In this document: piece by piece, positions 40,001 through 47,524 of the stretch
Position numbering within the stretch: the first letter of the stretch is position 1
How the letters are laid out: every line of letters begins with the position of its first letter
From: a virus
Virus record (IMG/VR): IMGVR_UViG_3300042935_000975
Span: 1 to 51,040 of that record
DNA length: 51,040 bases
Direction: 5' to 3' (one strand)
The notes under the pieces: model-generated
What the model was told of the DNA's origin: nothing
Databases searched by the model: none
Seen by the model: only the letters and a program-made list of their open reading frames with translations
Made by a program: the position numbers and the translations under genes

Positions 40001-40940
40001 GAGGTTAGTTAGATATACCAGTGGATTATTTGGTACTAGAACAGATATAATTTCAGGAGGTGTTTTCGCGGCAGGTACTAATTATGTTAGTGCAAGAATT
40101 GTATATACGCCATCAACAAATACTTGGACATACTATTTCAGAGACGATGGTGCAGTTGCGTGGGGTGACCCTACAACCGTAACAACATTAATTGGTAGTG
40201 CAGTTGATAGTACATACACGTCTAGTTTAATGAGTTCTCTTGGAGTATTCTTTAATTATTCAACCGCAGCAAATCAAAATTTACAATTTGATAATTTAGT
40301 TGTTAAACTAAACTCACCTTCTGTATTTACTCCTCAAAGTTATTTAACGTTGAAAAATTACGCAAATACTGAAGTATTTGATGTTAAAGATGATGGTTCA
40401 GTAACATCGACCGGACTTATATCATCAACCGGGGGTATCTCAGGAACAACAATTAGTGGTGGAACATATTTTGGTAATGGTAGTGCACTTACGTTGGGTC
40501 AATTTGGTACGATGATAACAGGTTCTACCTCATTACTCGTTACCAATACAACTACATTACTAACATTAATACCGGGATTGACCACTACAATAACTGTACC
40601 TACACAAACTATGGTTTGTATACAAACAAATGGTGGGGTTAATACCGTTGGAACCACAACAACTAGTGGTTCGGCAATTGATGTGGCATTAGTGGTGGAT
40701 GGTATTATATTACCCAACGGTGGATATCAAAGAATGTATGCCGACAACCCAACGGGAAATGCTACGGTAGGAAACTGGGTCGCAAATTGGAATATGTCGG
40801 TTATTATAACATTATCAGCAGGAATTCATACTGTTGAGGTTGATACAGCAACTGTTCAGGGTCAAAACGCCACGGTAAGTGGTGGTTTTGGAGCAATAAA
40901 CCAAGGCACATTAACAATAATGATATTAAAAAATACATAA
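37026..40940 (+). CDS. Long tail-fibre protein with SGGTVTG repeats and DDYNR module
   Basis: 1304 residues. Contains tandem repeats of 36 residues (PFLPLSGGTVTGATIFTDGL, then T-A-N-T-I-S-A-T-T-Y) as seen in many phage tail fibres, where they form a triple beta-helix shaft. A short collagen-like bit (N-A-T-G-A-T-G-P-G-G) occurs near residue 132. Middle regions (about 290-610) hold other beta domains. Further single repeats occur at about 38960-39060 and 39360-39560. The DDYNR module (about 862-1095) is nearly the same as the one ending the giant protein at 30024. The C-terminal 200 residues (TGLISSTGGISGTTISGGTY; IALVVDGIILPNGGYQRM-like end) resemble a C1q/TNF-like trimeric head, the likely receptor-binding tip. 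Fibre shaft is confident; tip fold is tentative. Confidence 0.8.
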   Translation: MSNFLNNIPVSPIKSLGNPSVRNNATFGTNFSILQTGGYMEVYNLTDLDYIIPNGYQGLVEYSGNTIPVQLQIGTGQIFSPNVLTLNSDNISSGRRKLGMLVYVYETKKIYQYNIDNYDTLWNNATGATGPGGSTVVISNFGTTVKNNSPEGIVLINAWTASTISGINGYDDTNASWRVLQTFTGGTVTGATIFTDGLTANTISATTYQNLPATPFLPLSGGTVTGATIFTDGLTANTISATTYQNLPATPFLPLSGGTVTGATIFTDGLTANTISATTYYNLPKDVFITGGTYFQGNTIFTNSTGGTFNIFGPSNYDPGVISGNTGWSSNNDGSINLPQITVALYDNPNFFEPLKFYSISSGTTGVGSLPALINNDTNYIIIEYNNGVPRYNVLDNEGTVDFSSILLYMIVYRTNNFIHVLEFGDEGAGLPSKLNERIVYTDRFARESGCSLGLSGSTGIVTLSSGVVWNATNRQIVNDTTSLGLFFRNFHSGGTWVYTTTANTINNLYYDNGTDLVSATAGKYLVNWYFRGQELNDHLYEVVSDGQFDNILLADASSEPNLPELITSHTFLVGRIIIEVSATTGITQSAFSSVFQPSGAPGVHNDLTNIQGGLPNQYYHLDSNKYNNLALTNIDNNFSAGQTFASGLTATTISATTYQNLPPTPFLPLSGGTVTGQVILKNNSSPLIITTDNYSPGISGNILFYGDITGSTNGKSISSRSNGGGNPGNLILQELGNGNVGVNTNVVNPILNFNLDVNGTFGATSVSATTYFNLPATPFLPLSGGTVTGATNFTGGLTATTISATTYQNLPPTPFLPLSGGTVTGATIFTGGLTANTISATTISGGTVVLNSTNLPSTPIAVSAFTDDYNRVTLSPGGSPSLTYTNTNTGAGNATITASTYLNIANGNPAGQSYTTVPLSGFNSPFNPTLSLNTVNVEWSFNLRTNRNTIFPGFSAGTYGAAVVLAGTSGTLLNTGNGYALVYGGTGTRNWRLVRYTSGLFGTRTDIISGGVFAAGTNYVSARIVYTPSTNTWTYYFRDDGAVAWGDPTTVTTLIGSAVDSTYTSSLMSSLGVFFNYSTAANQNLQFDNLVVKLNSPSVFTPQSYLTLKNYANTEVFDVKDDGSVTSTGLISSTGGISGTTISGGTYFGNGSALTLGQFGTMITGSTSLLVTNTTTLLTLIPGLTTTITVPTQTMVCIQTNGGVNTVGTTTTSGSAIDVALVVDGIILPNGGYQRMYADNPTGNATVGNWVANWNMSVIITLSAGIHTVEVDTATVQGQNATVSGGFGAINQGTLTIMILKNT
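37578..37866 (+). repeat. 108-bp tandem repeat, three copies
   Basis: Copies begin at 37578, 37686 and 37794 with exact 108-base spacing (36 codons) and very few differences; diverged copies recur near 38967, 39370 and 39480. Coding repeat in the fibre shaft. Confidence 0.9.
39612..40311 (+). repeat. DDYNR-type module, copy 2
   Basis: Same module as at 35232-35940 (A-F-T-D-D-Y-N-R start, L-Q-F-D-N-L end); by eye roughly four of five bases match. Confidence 0.8.
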
Positions 40941-40941
40941 T

Positions 40942-41442
40942 ATGGAATATACAAATTGGAATTTTTTGACGATTGTTTTATATCAAAATATTTTAGAAAT
41001 AAATAGTCTTTTAATAATGAGAAGGGATATTAATACAATGGATAGTATTTCAGTTAAAAATCTATTGAATGACGTTTCTAATTCTATTGTGTTAGACGCA
41101 ATAAAAACACAAAATGGGATTTCCGATTGTAAGAATTGGGATGCAATCGAAATACGTTTATCGTTAAATGATGAAGTATATAAAAATTTTAAATCAACAA
41201 GAAGTGAATTTGACAACAATCAATTTGATTTAGGTTATTTTTTATATGACGCATTTGTTGCTTTATCATTAGACGATATTGATAATCAACAAATTTATAT
41301 ACCATCAGACACTCTTTATTCGGAAGAGTTAATTATTAACCAAAATGAAGAACCTATTTTTTCCGGTATAACAACTACATTTAAAACCGTTGATGGATTA
41401 ACTGTTGTAATTAAAAATGGGTTAGTAATTTCAATTGGTTAA
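40942..41442 (+). CDS. Small protein after fibre gene, unknown (fibre assembly?)
   Basis: 166 residues, starting 1 base after the long fibre gene's stop. N-terminal MEYTNWNFLTIVLYQNILEI, then SVKNLLNDVSNSIVLDAIKT and a Cys (GISDCKNWD), a charged middle, and a C-terminal strand pair (FSGITTTFKTVDGLTVVIKN). Proteins this size just after a fibre gene are often fibre-folding chaperones or adaptor tips, which is the best guess here. No family recognised. Confidence 0.5.
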   Translation: MEYTNWNFLTIVLYQNILEINSLLIMRRDINTMDSISVKNLLNDVSNSIVLDAIKTQNGISDCKNWDAIEIRLSLNDEVYKNFKSTRSEFDNNQFDLGYFLYDAFVALSLDDIDNQQIYIPSDTLYSEELIINQNEEPIFSGITTTFKTVDGLTVVIKNGLVISIG

Positions 41443-41449
41443 TTAGGAC

Positions 41450-41456
41450 TATTTAT
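41450..41456 (+). promoter_or_regulatory. TATTTAT late-type motif
   Basis: GACTATTTATTAAATAATG, 17 bases before the ATG at 41474, between two fibre-cluster genes. Confidence 0.55.
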
Positions 41457-41473
41457 TAAATAATGAATAGTTT

Positions 41474-44116
41474 ATGCAAGTAATTGAAATCACAAGTTTA
41501 TCCGGACATTCCCCATATAACATATCAATATGTGATATAACAAGAACGTATTGTTATGTTGTTGCGACAGCTGTCTCATCAGTCCCGTTAATTCTAAACA
41601 TACCAACAGAATTATCAGGTTCTCAAGAAGTCTTAGTGATAGTCACAGATAACATTGGTTGTGAAGAAATTCAATATCATTTTTGTGGTGAACCTGCTCC
41701 TAGTCAAACACCAACGACAACACCCACTCCCACACCAACAAATTCCGTTTGTAATTGTATCTCAATTGATAACCCTTTAGGGGTAACATTAAATTTTGGG
41801 TATACTCAATGTGACGGGACATTAATCTATGGTGAGATTTACTCGGCAACCACATTATATGTTTGTGGTCAATTTCCGTATGGTGATAGTGGATTAATAA
41901 TTCAGGTTTCATCTAATATTTGTGTTGGGGATGTTTGCCCCGGACCAACACCTACACCAACCACCACTCCGACACCCACTCCAACATTACCACCGATAGT
42001 TGGTTATTTTGAGGATAGTTGTGATTCATCAAACCAATTTACCTTATCAAACATACCAATATCATTTAGTCCTCTGTCAGGAGCGTATTATATTGAAAGT
42101 AGTGGTTTCATTGGATGTGCCACTTATGTTGTTAGTTCATCTACAAACAATTTCTATTCATTTATTGCGATGGGTTCTCAACCGAGTATTTACCATTGTC
42201 AGAAAGCCAATTTTATCTATCCGTGTCCAACATCAACACCCACACCAACACCTACACCATCAATAACACCATCGGTAACTCCGACTCATACACCTACACC
42301 AACTCCGACTCACACTCCCACACCAACAACACCTGTTAAGTATGTGTTGTTCCAAGTTCAATCTTGTTGTGCTAAAAAGATTATAAAATATATTATGTTA
42401 CCGTCTAACTTTTTACCGGGAACTGCGGTTGTCAATTCATTTGGTGAGTGTTTAGAAATTATTAGTGTATCTAAAATTGTGACTTGGGTAACCGATTTTT
42501 GGGACCACGGAACAACATACATTTTTTGTGAGGTATGTGTTAAATATCAAACTTGTAATCCTGTTATACCACCATCCTTTATCTCTGTTTGGAGAACAAC
42601 AACTATAAACGAATCAATTACATTACCATATGAAACTTCGGGGTTTTATTATGGAACAATTGATTGGGGTGATGGGGAAACCTCTAATAATATTTACGAT
42701 AATAGAACACACACATATGTAACTCCGGGTGATTATATAATAACAATAACAGGGACATTAATTGGGTGGTCGTTTGGTGTTAACCCTATTAGTAGAAATA
42801 AAATTAGAGAAGTTCTACAGTGGGGTTGTTTACGTTTGGGTAATAGTGGTTCGTATTTTTCTAATTGTAATAATTTATCATTATCAAATGTTACCGATGT
42901 TTTAGATTTAACGGGAACAAATAATTTATCTTATACGTTTGAGAATTGTACTAATTTAACAACAGTCCCTTTTATAAATTCTTGGAACACATCAAACGTA
43001 ACAAATATGCAAGGTATGTTTTTTGAGTGTCATAATTTTAATGACGACATATCAGGTTGGGATGTTAGTAATGTTACTGATATGGGAGCAATGTTTGATA
43101 ACACTTATTTATTTAATCAGCCAATTGGTGTTTGGGATGTATCAAATGTTCAATCTATAAGTTATATGTTCTTACAAAATACCGTTTTTAACCAAAATTT
43201 AAGTTCTTGGAATGTTGGTAGTGTTACTAATATGAAAGGAACTTTTAATGGTTGCACATCATTTAATAACGGTGGTTCACCAATGATTAGTGGTTGGACA
43301 ACATATAATGTTACTGATATGGGTGATATGTTCCCTTTAACACCATTTAACCAACCAATTAATTCTTGGGATGTTAGTAGTGTTACTAAAATGGATTATA
43401 TGTTTTATCAATCAACATCATTTAACCAACCATTATCGGGATGGAATGTAAGTAATGTTACAGATATGAATTATATGTTTAGTTTATCCCCATTTAATCA
43501 ATATATTAATTCTTGGGATGTATCAAATGTTACAACTATGGAAGGTATGTTCTTTTTTAACACAATATTCAACCAAAACCTTAATTCTTGGGATGTAAGT
43601 TCAGTAACTAATATGGATTATATGTTTTGGTTTGATTACGCATTTGATGGTAATATAACTAGTTGGGACACTTCTAATGTTACAACAATGAGATTAATGT
43701 TTGCTACGTGTAGTATTTTTAATCAAAATATTAGTGGTTGGAACGTTGGTAATGTAACAAATATGCAACAGATGTTTAACGGAGCAACACAATTCAATCA
43801 ACCTATTGGTTCTTGGAACGTTAGTAATGTGACTAATATGTCAAATATGTTTGGTTCAGTAGGATTTAATCAAAATATTGGTTCTTGGAACGTTACCGGC
43901 GTAACAAACTTTAATGGATTTATGAATGGTAAAACATTTAGTGATTACTCAACAACAAATCTTGACGCAATTTATAATGGATGGAGTTCTTTACCAACAT
44001 TAACCTCTGGAATTAACATTAATTTTGGAACAATTAAATATACTGCCGGTAGTTCAGCCGGTAGAGCAATTCTAACCGGAACGTATGGTTGGACAATTAT
44101 TGATGGTGGAATATAA
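41474..44116 (+). CDS. Modular fibre/adhesin: Cys domains, Pro/Thr linkers, PKD, DUF285 repeats
   Basis: 880 residues. N-terminal domain (about 1-72: VIEITSLSGHSPYNISICDI, then Y-C-Y-V, and EEIQYHFC), Pro/Thr linker, Cys domain (VCNCISIDNPLG...VCGQFPYGDSG), Pro/Thr linker, another Cys domain (YFEDSCDSSNQFTLS...), a long Pro/Thr linker (SITPSVTPTHTPTPTPTHTP), a further Cys domain (QVQSCCAKKIIKYIM), then PKD (TIDWGDGETSNN; HTYVTPGDYIITITG) and about fifteen DUF285/BspA-type repeats (FNQPIGVWDVSNV; MDYMF). It is a shortened paralogue of the 30024 protein, sharing the PKD-DUF285 tail. It has its own promoter-like motif and is immediately upstream of the GT60-type glycosyltransferase. Probably a second receptor-binding or decoration fibre. 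Confidence 0.8.
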   Translation: MQVIEITSLSGHSPYNISICDITRTYCYVVATAVSSVPLILNIPTELSGSQEVLVIVTDNIGCEEIQYHFCGEPAPSQTPTTTPTPTPTNSVCNCISIDNPLGVTLNFGYTQCDGTLIYGEIYSATTLYVCGQFPYGDSGLIIQVSSNICVGDVCPGPTPTPTTTPTPTPTLPPIVGYFEDSCDSSNQFTLSNIPISFSPLSGAYYIESSGFIGCATYVVSSSTNNFYSFIAMGSQPSIYHCQKANFIYPCPTSTPTPTPTPSITPSVTPTHTPTPTPTHTPTPTTPVKYVLFQVQSCCAKKIIKYIMLPSNFLPGTAVVNSFGECLEIISVSKIVTWVTDFWDHGTTYIFCEVCVKYQTCNPVIPPSFISVWRTTTINESITLPYETSGFYYGTIDWGDGETSNNIYDNRTHTYVTPGDYIITITGTLIGWSFGVNPISRNKIREVLQWGCLRLGNSGSYFSNCNNLSLSNVTDVLDLTGTNNLSYTFENCTNLTTVPFINSWNTSNVTNMQGMFFECHNFNDDISGWDVSNVTDMGAMFDNTYLFNQPIGVWDVSNVQSISYMFLQNTVFNQNLSSWNVGSVTNMKGTFNGCTSFNNGGSPMISGWTTYNVTDMGDMFPLTPFNQPINSWDVSSVTKMDYMFYQSTSFNQPLSGWNVSNVTDMNYMFSLSPFNQYINSWDVSNVTTMEGMFFFNTIFNQNLNSWDVSSVTNMDYMFWFDYAFDGNITSWDTSNVTTMRLMFATCSIFNQNISGWNVGNVTNMQQMFNGATQFNQPIGSWNVSNVTNMSNMFGSVGFNQNIGSWNVTGVTNFNGFMNGKTFSDYSTTNLDAIYNGWSSLPTLTSGININFGTIKYTAGSSAGRAILTGTYGWTIIDGGI

Positions 44117-44120
44117 TTTC

Positions 44121-44127
44121 TATTTAT
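44121..44127 (+). promoter_or_regulatory. TATTTAT late-type motif before GT cluster
   Basis: TTTCTATTTATCTTTTTATAA, 42 bases before the ATG at 44170; implies the glycosyltransferases 44-49 kb are expressed late, together with fibres. Confidence 0.5.
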
Positions 44128-44169
44128 CTTTTTATAAAAAATATTATTTTTACAATAAAAAGATATTAA

Positions 44170-45417
44170 ATGAAGATATTTGTCCAAATTGCGTCCTATC
44201 GTGACCCCCAACTTATCCCAACAATTAAATCAATGTTGGAGAATGCAAAGAAACCTAAAAATTTAGTAATCGGTATTTGTCGTCAATATCATCCGGAAGA
44301 TGGTTTTGATAATTTATCAGAATTCAAAGGTGATAAACGTTTTAGAGTTATTGATGTTCTATACACCGAATCCAAAGGGGTTTGTTGGGCAAGAAACCAA
44401 GTTCAACAACTATATAAAGGTGAAGAATATACCTTACAAATCGATTCTCATATGAGATTTGAAAAAGATTGGGACGACACCCTAATCAAAATGGTTAAAC
44501 AACTTCAAAAGAAAGGATTTAAGAAACCTTTACTAACAGGTTATGTTTCTTCATTCGACCCGGACAATGACCCGGCAAGTAGAGTTAAAGAACCTTGGAG
44601 AATGGCTTTTGATAGATTTATACCGGAAGGTGCCGTCTTCTTTTTACCTGAAACAATTCCGGGGTGGGAAAATCTTAAAGAACCCGTTACCTCAAGATTT
44701 TACTCCGCCCATATGGCATTTACATTGGGACAATTTAGTGTCGAGGTTCAACACGACCCTGAATTCTATTTCCACGGAGAAGAAATCTCAATCGCTGTTA
44801 GAGCATTTACACACGGATACGATTTATTTCACCCACACAAAACTGTTATTTGGCACGAATATACTCGTAAGGGTAGAACCAAACAATGGGATGATGATAA
44901 AGAGTGGGGTAAGAAAAATGAATTATCTCATAAAAAGAATCGTCAACTATTTGGTATGGACGGTGAAGACGTTACAATGGACTTTAGTTTTTACGGGTTC
45001 GGAACTGAAAGAACTTTAAAAGATTATGAAATTTATTCAGGTCTTAAATTTTCAAATAGAGCTGTTCAACAATATACTTTAGATAAAAATTACGCACCTA
45101 ATCCTCAAATATTTGAAACTGAGGAAGAATGGTTGGCAAGTTACGCTAGTATCTTTAAACATTGTATCGACATTGGATTTTCTCAAGTTCCTGAAAAAGA
45201 TTACGAATTTTGGGTTGTTGCTTTCCACGATGAAAAAGATGAAACACTTTTTAGAAAAGATGCTGATATCAATGAGATTAATAATATGATGAGAGACCCT
45301 GATGGGTATTGTAAAGTTTGGAGAGATTTCCAAACTGTTCATAAACCAAAATACTGGGTTGTTTGGCCGTTTAGTAAGTCAAAAGGTTGGTGTGAAAGAA
45401 TAACAGGTAATTTGTAA
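44170..45417 (+). CDS. Polypeptide GlcNAc-transferase-like enzyme (GT60/PF11397)
   Basis: 415 residues. The start MKIFVQIASYRDPQLIPTIK, then KNLVIGICRQYHPEDGF, GVCWARNQVQQLYKGEEY and TLQIDSHMRFEKDWDDTLIK (D92-x-H94 in place of DxD) is the characteristic sequence of the GlcNAc glycosyltransferase family PF11397. Characterised GT60 members in eukaryotes add GlcNAc to Ser/Thr or hydroxyproline of proteins. A second half (FSVEVQHDPEFYFHGEEISI; HPHKTVIWHEYTR) completes the domain; the C-terminal 130 residues are extra. It is the first gene after the Pro/Thr-rich fibre, so the fibres are plausible substrates. That link is inference from position and family. Confidence 0.85.
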   Translation: MKIFVQIASYRDPQLIPTIKSMLENAKKPKNLVIGICRQYHPEDGFDNLSEFKGDKRFRVIDVLYTESKGVCWARNQVQQLYKGEEYTLQIDSHMRFEKDWDDTLIKMVKQLQKKGFKKPLLTGYVSSFDPDNDPASRVKEPWRMAFDRFIPEGAVFFLPETIPGWENLKEPVTSRFYSAHMAFTLGQFSVEVQHDPEFYFHGEEISIAVRAFTHGYDLFHPHKTVIWHEYTRKGRTKQWDDDKEWGKKNELSHKKNRQLFGMDGEDVTMDFSFYGFGTERTLKDYEIYSGLKFSNRAVQQYTLDKNYAPNPQIFETEEEWLASYASIFKHCIDIGFSQVPEKDYEFWVVAFHDEKDETLFRKDADINEINNMMRDPDGYCKVWRDFQTVHKPKYWVVWPFSKSKGWCERITGNL

Positions 45418-45421
45418 AAAT

Positions 45422-46129
45422 ATGGAATATGCGATAGCAACATTTTGTTATGGTGATAGATATTATGCCCAAACAAATAGAATGATAGAATCATTTAAAG
45501 AATTTGAAGATAAACCAAATATTTTCATAGTTACAGATAATCCGGAATCAATTACTAAAGAAGATTATGTATTTGTTTCACATATTAAGGAATATAATGA
45601 AAAATATGTGACATATAATACGAATTATTATGATTTTGATTTTTCAGTTAAAAGATTCTCAGTAAAATTTGCGTTAGATAGTGGATTTACTAAAGTAATT
45701 TTAACAGATACGGATGTTATACCAAACAAATCATTATTCACAAAAAAAAATGTGTTAGAGTGTTTTATACCTAATAGTGTTGCCGGTCAAGTAACCTATC
45801 TTTTTGAAAAAGAGGTTGAGACAAATAGTATGTTAGGAAGACGATACTTACATTATGAAAATAAATTTGACGTTCAATATAATAAAGTGGATATGTGGAT
45901 GCCGGAAGACTGCATTCAATTTTTAGATATTGATAAAGATAAATTTTATTCATTTTTAAAAACTTGGGATGAATGTATTGAGATTAAATATGTTGACAAT
46001 TTATATAATATACCTGCGGGTAATATAGATGAAATGTGTTTCTCAGCATTACATAACGGTGTTGACTTAAAAAACAATTCTAGCAAACACATAAACTTAT
46101 TAATCCCCAATCACGACAAATGGTATTAA
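45422..46129 (+). CDS. Putative GT-A-fold glycosyltransferase
   Basis: 235 residues. MEYAIATFCYGDRYYAQTNR, then KPNIFIVTDN and VKFALDSGFTKVILTDTDVI (DTD, residues 96-98, as in GT8-like enzymes) and a late NIDEMCFSALHN are the usual elements of glycogenin-like or GT8-type transferases. The catalytic His and second metal ligand are not obvious. Starts 4 bases after the GT60 stop and overlaps the next gene by 10 bases. Confidence 0.65.
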   Translation: MEYAIATFCYGDRYYAQTNRMIESFKEFEDKPNIFIVTDNPESITKEDYVFVSHIKEYNEKYVTYNTNYYDFDFSVKRFSVKFALDSGFTKVILTDTDVIPNKSLFTKKNVLECFIPNSVAGQVTYLFEKEVETNSMLGRRYLHYENKFDVQYNKVDMWMPEDCIQFLDIDKDKFYSFLKTWDECIEIKYVDNLYNIPAGNIDEMCFSALHNGVDLKNNSSKHINLLIPNHDKWY

Positions 46130-46965
46130 AAATTATTACATCAGTTTATGAATTAAACTATGAAGATTCCAGAGGTGGTATGGTATATAAATCATATCCA
46201 TTATTAACCCAAACATTACGTAGTATAATTTTTGAAGGTTTTGAATATGTTATTTACACTAATCAATACACTTACGACAAATATCATTTAGGTGAACAAT
46301 TTAACCAACCAAATGTAACCATAAAGTTTCACGAATTAAATTCTGAAAATTACCTAAACAACATAAACCCAATTAGATTAGTTAAATTTGCCGAAGGGGA
46401 AATTTACGATAGAATTTATTGTGTTAAAAATTATGTAGAAGTTATTTTTAATAAGTTACAATTTTTACTCGATGAGTGTGAAGATAATAAAAATGTTGTG
46501 TGGATTGATTCCGGACTTTTTGGAACTAGTTGTCACGATAGATGGAGAGATTACATTAATGTTTTTGCCCATTCAGAATTATTTTTAAATAAAATAAATG
46601 AAAAAATATCTGAGAATGGTTTTATTTGTTTAAGAGGAGAATCAATTCAGGTTAATTACGAATTAAAAGCAGTTCTTGTTAATATGTTTAACACAGACTT
46701 TAAGTTAGTTCCCGGAGGTATGTTTGGAGGGACAAGTGAGTCTATTCAAAAAGTTTTATCTAATTACTTATCGATTTTTGAAACATATTACACAACAACA
46801 GGTAAATTAATTAGTGAACAAGAGGTTTTATCTATATTAACTCACACAAATGACGTTAAATTTTTTAATTTTGGTGATTGGTTAGATTTACAAAGAGGGA
46901 TATTGGACCTTATGGATTTATTGGATGTCGACAAATATAAAATTGATGAGAAATATGATGTCTAA
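46120..46965 (+). CDS. HtrL/YibB-like (WlaTC) glycosyltransferase
   Basis: 281 residues. MVLKIITSVYELNYEDSRGG, NNINPIRLVKFAEGEIYDRI, NKNVVWIDSGLFG (WIDSG 128-132) and VPGGMFGGTSESIQKVLSNY fit the HtrL_YibB/WlaTC family (PF09612) of bacterial surface glycosyltransferases, for which W-I-D-x-G supplies the metal/donor site. C-terminal TTGKLISEQEVLSILTHTND is also family-typical (E-Q near the C-terminus). Overlaps both neighbours by about 10 bases, so translation is coupled. Acceptor unknown. Confidence 0.7.
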   Translation: MVLKIITSVYELNYEDSRGGMVYKSYPLLTQTLRSIIFEGFEYVIYTNQYTYDKYHLGEQFNQPNVTIKFHELNSENYLNNINPIRLVKFAEGEIYDRIYCVKNYVEVIFNKLQFLLDECEDNKNVVWIDSGLFGTSCHDRWRDYINVFAHSELFLNKINEKISENGFICLRGESIQVNYELKAVLVNMFNTDFKLVPGGMFGGTSESIQKVLSNYLSIFETYYTTTGKLISEQEVLSILTHTNDVKFFNFGDWLDLQRGILDLMDLLDVDKYKIDEKYDV

Positions 46966-47524
46966 CTATTCTTTTAACATTGTTTGCACAACTATTGGAA
47001 GAGAATCATTACCAAGATTGATTGATAGTTTTAAAAATCAGTTAACCCAAAACGATTCTTTTACCATAATATCCGATACAAATCACGAGTTTGTTCAAAA
47101 TGTTTTATCTAATTATGATGTTAATTTTAAATTAAATCACATTATAAATGATGGGGATAGATTAGGTAAGTTTGGACACCCTTTATTAAACAAACACATT
47201 AATAACCTTGACGGTGATTTTATTATGTTTGCGGACGACGATGATTATTATGTTGATGATGCCTTTGAGTATATAAGGGAAGTCGTTACAGAAAAAAAAC
47301 TATACATTTTTAAACATAAATGGGGAGGAACAATTAATTGGACGACAAAAGAAGTAACACTAGGGAATATTGGTAAATGTATGGGTGTCATTCCTAATAC
47401 TAAAAATTTACCAATGTTTCAAGAAGACGTATTCGGGGATGGGTTATTTTACGAAGACTTATCCAAAATTATGGAATATGAATTTGTTGATAAAATAATA
47501 TATAAAATTAGAGATACAATATGA
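46955..47524 (+). CDS. GT2-like small glycosyltransferase
   Basis: 189 residues from one of two adjacent ATGs at 46955/46958 (MMSNYSFNIVCTTIGRESLP); an ATG at 46925 would lengthen the overlap with the previous gene to 41 bases and is less likely. FNIVCTTIGRESLPRLIDSF is a GT2 start, DGDFIMFADDDDYYVDDAFE carries the DxD-like metal site, and KHINNLDGDF precedes it as usual. The domain is short (GT2 cores are about 220), so the acceptor part is minimal. Overlaps the bifunctional enzyme downstream by 4 bases. Confidence 0.75.
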   Translation: MMSNYSFNIVCTTIGRESLPRLIDSFKNQLTQNDSFTIISDTNHEFVQNVLSNYDVNFKLNHIINDGDRLGKFGHPLLNKHINNLDGDFIMFADDDDYYVDDAFEYIREVVTEKKLYIFKHKWGGTINWTTKEVTLGNIGKCMGVIPNTKNLPMFQEDVFGDGLFYEDLSKIMEYEFVDKIIYKIRDTI

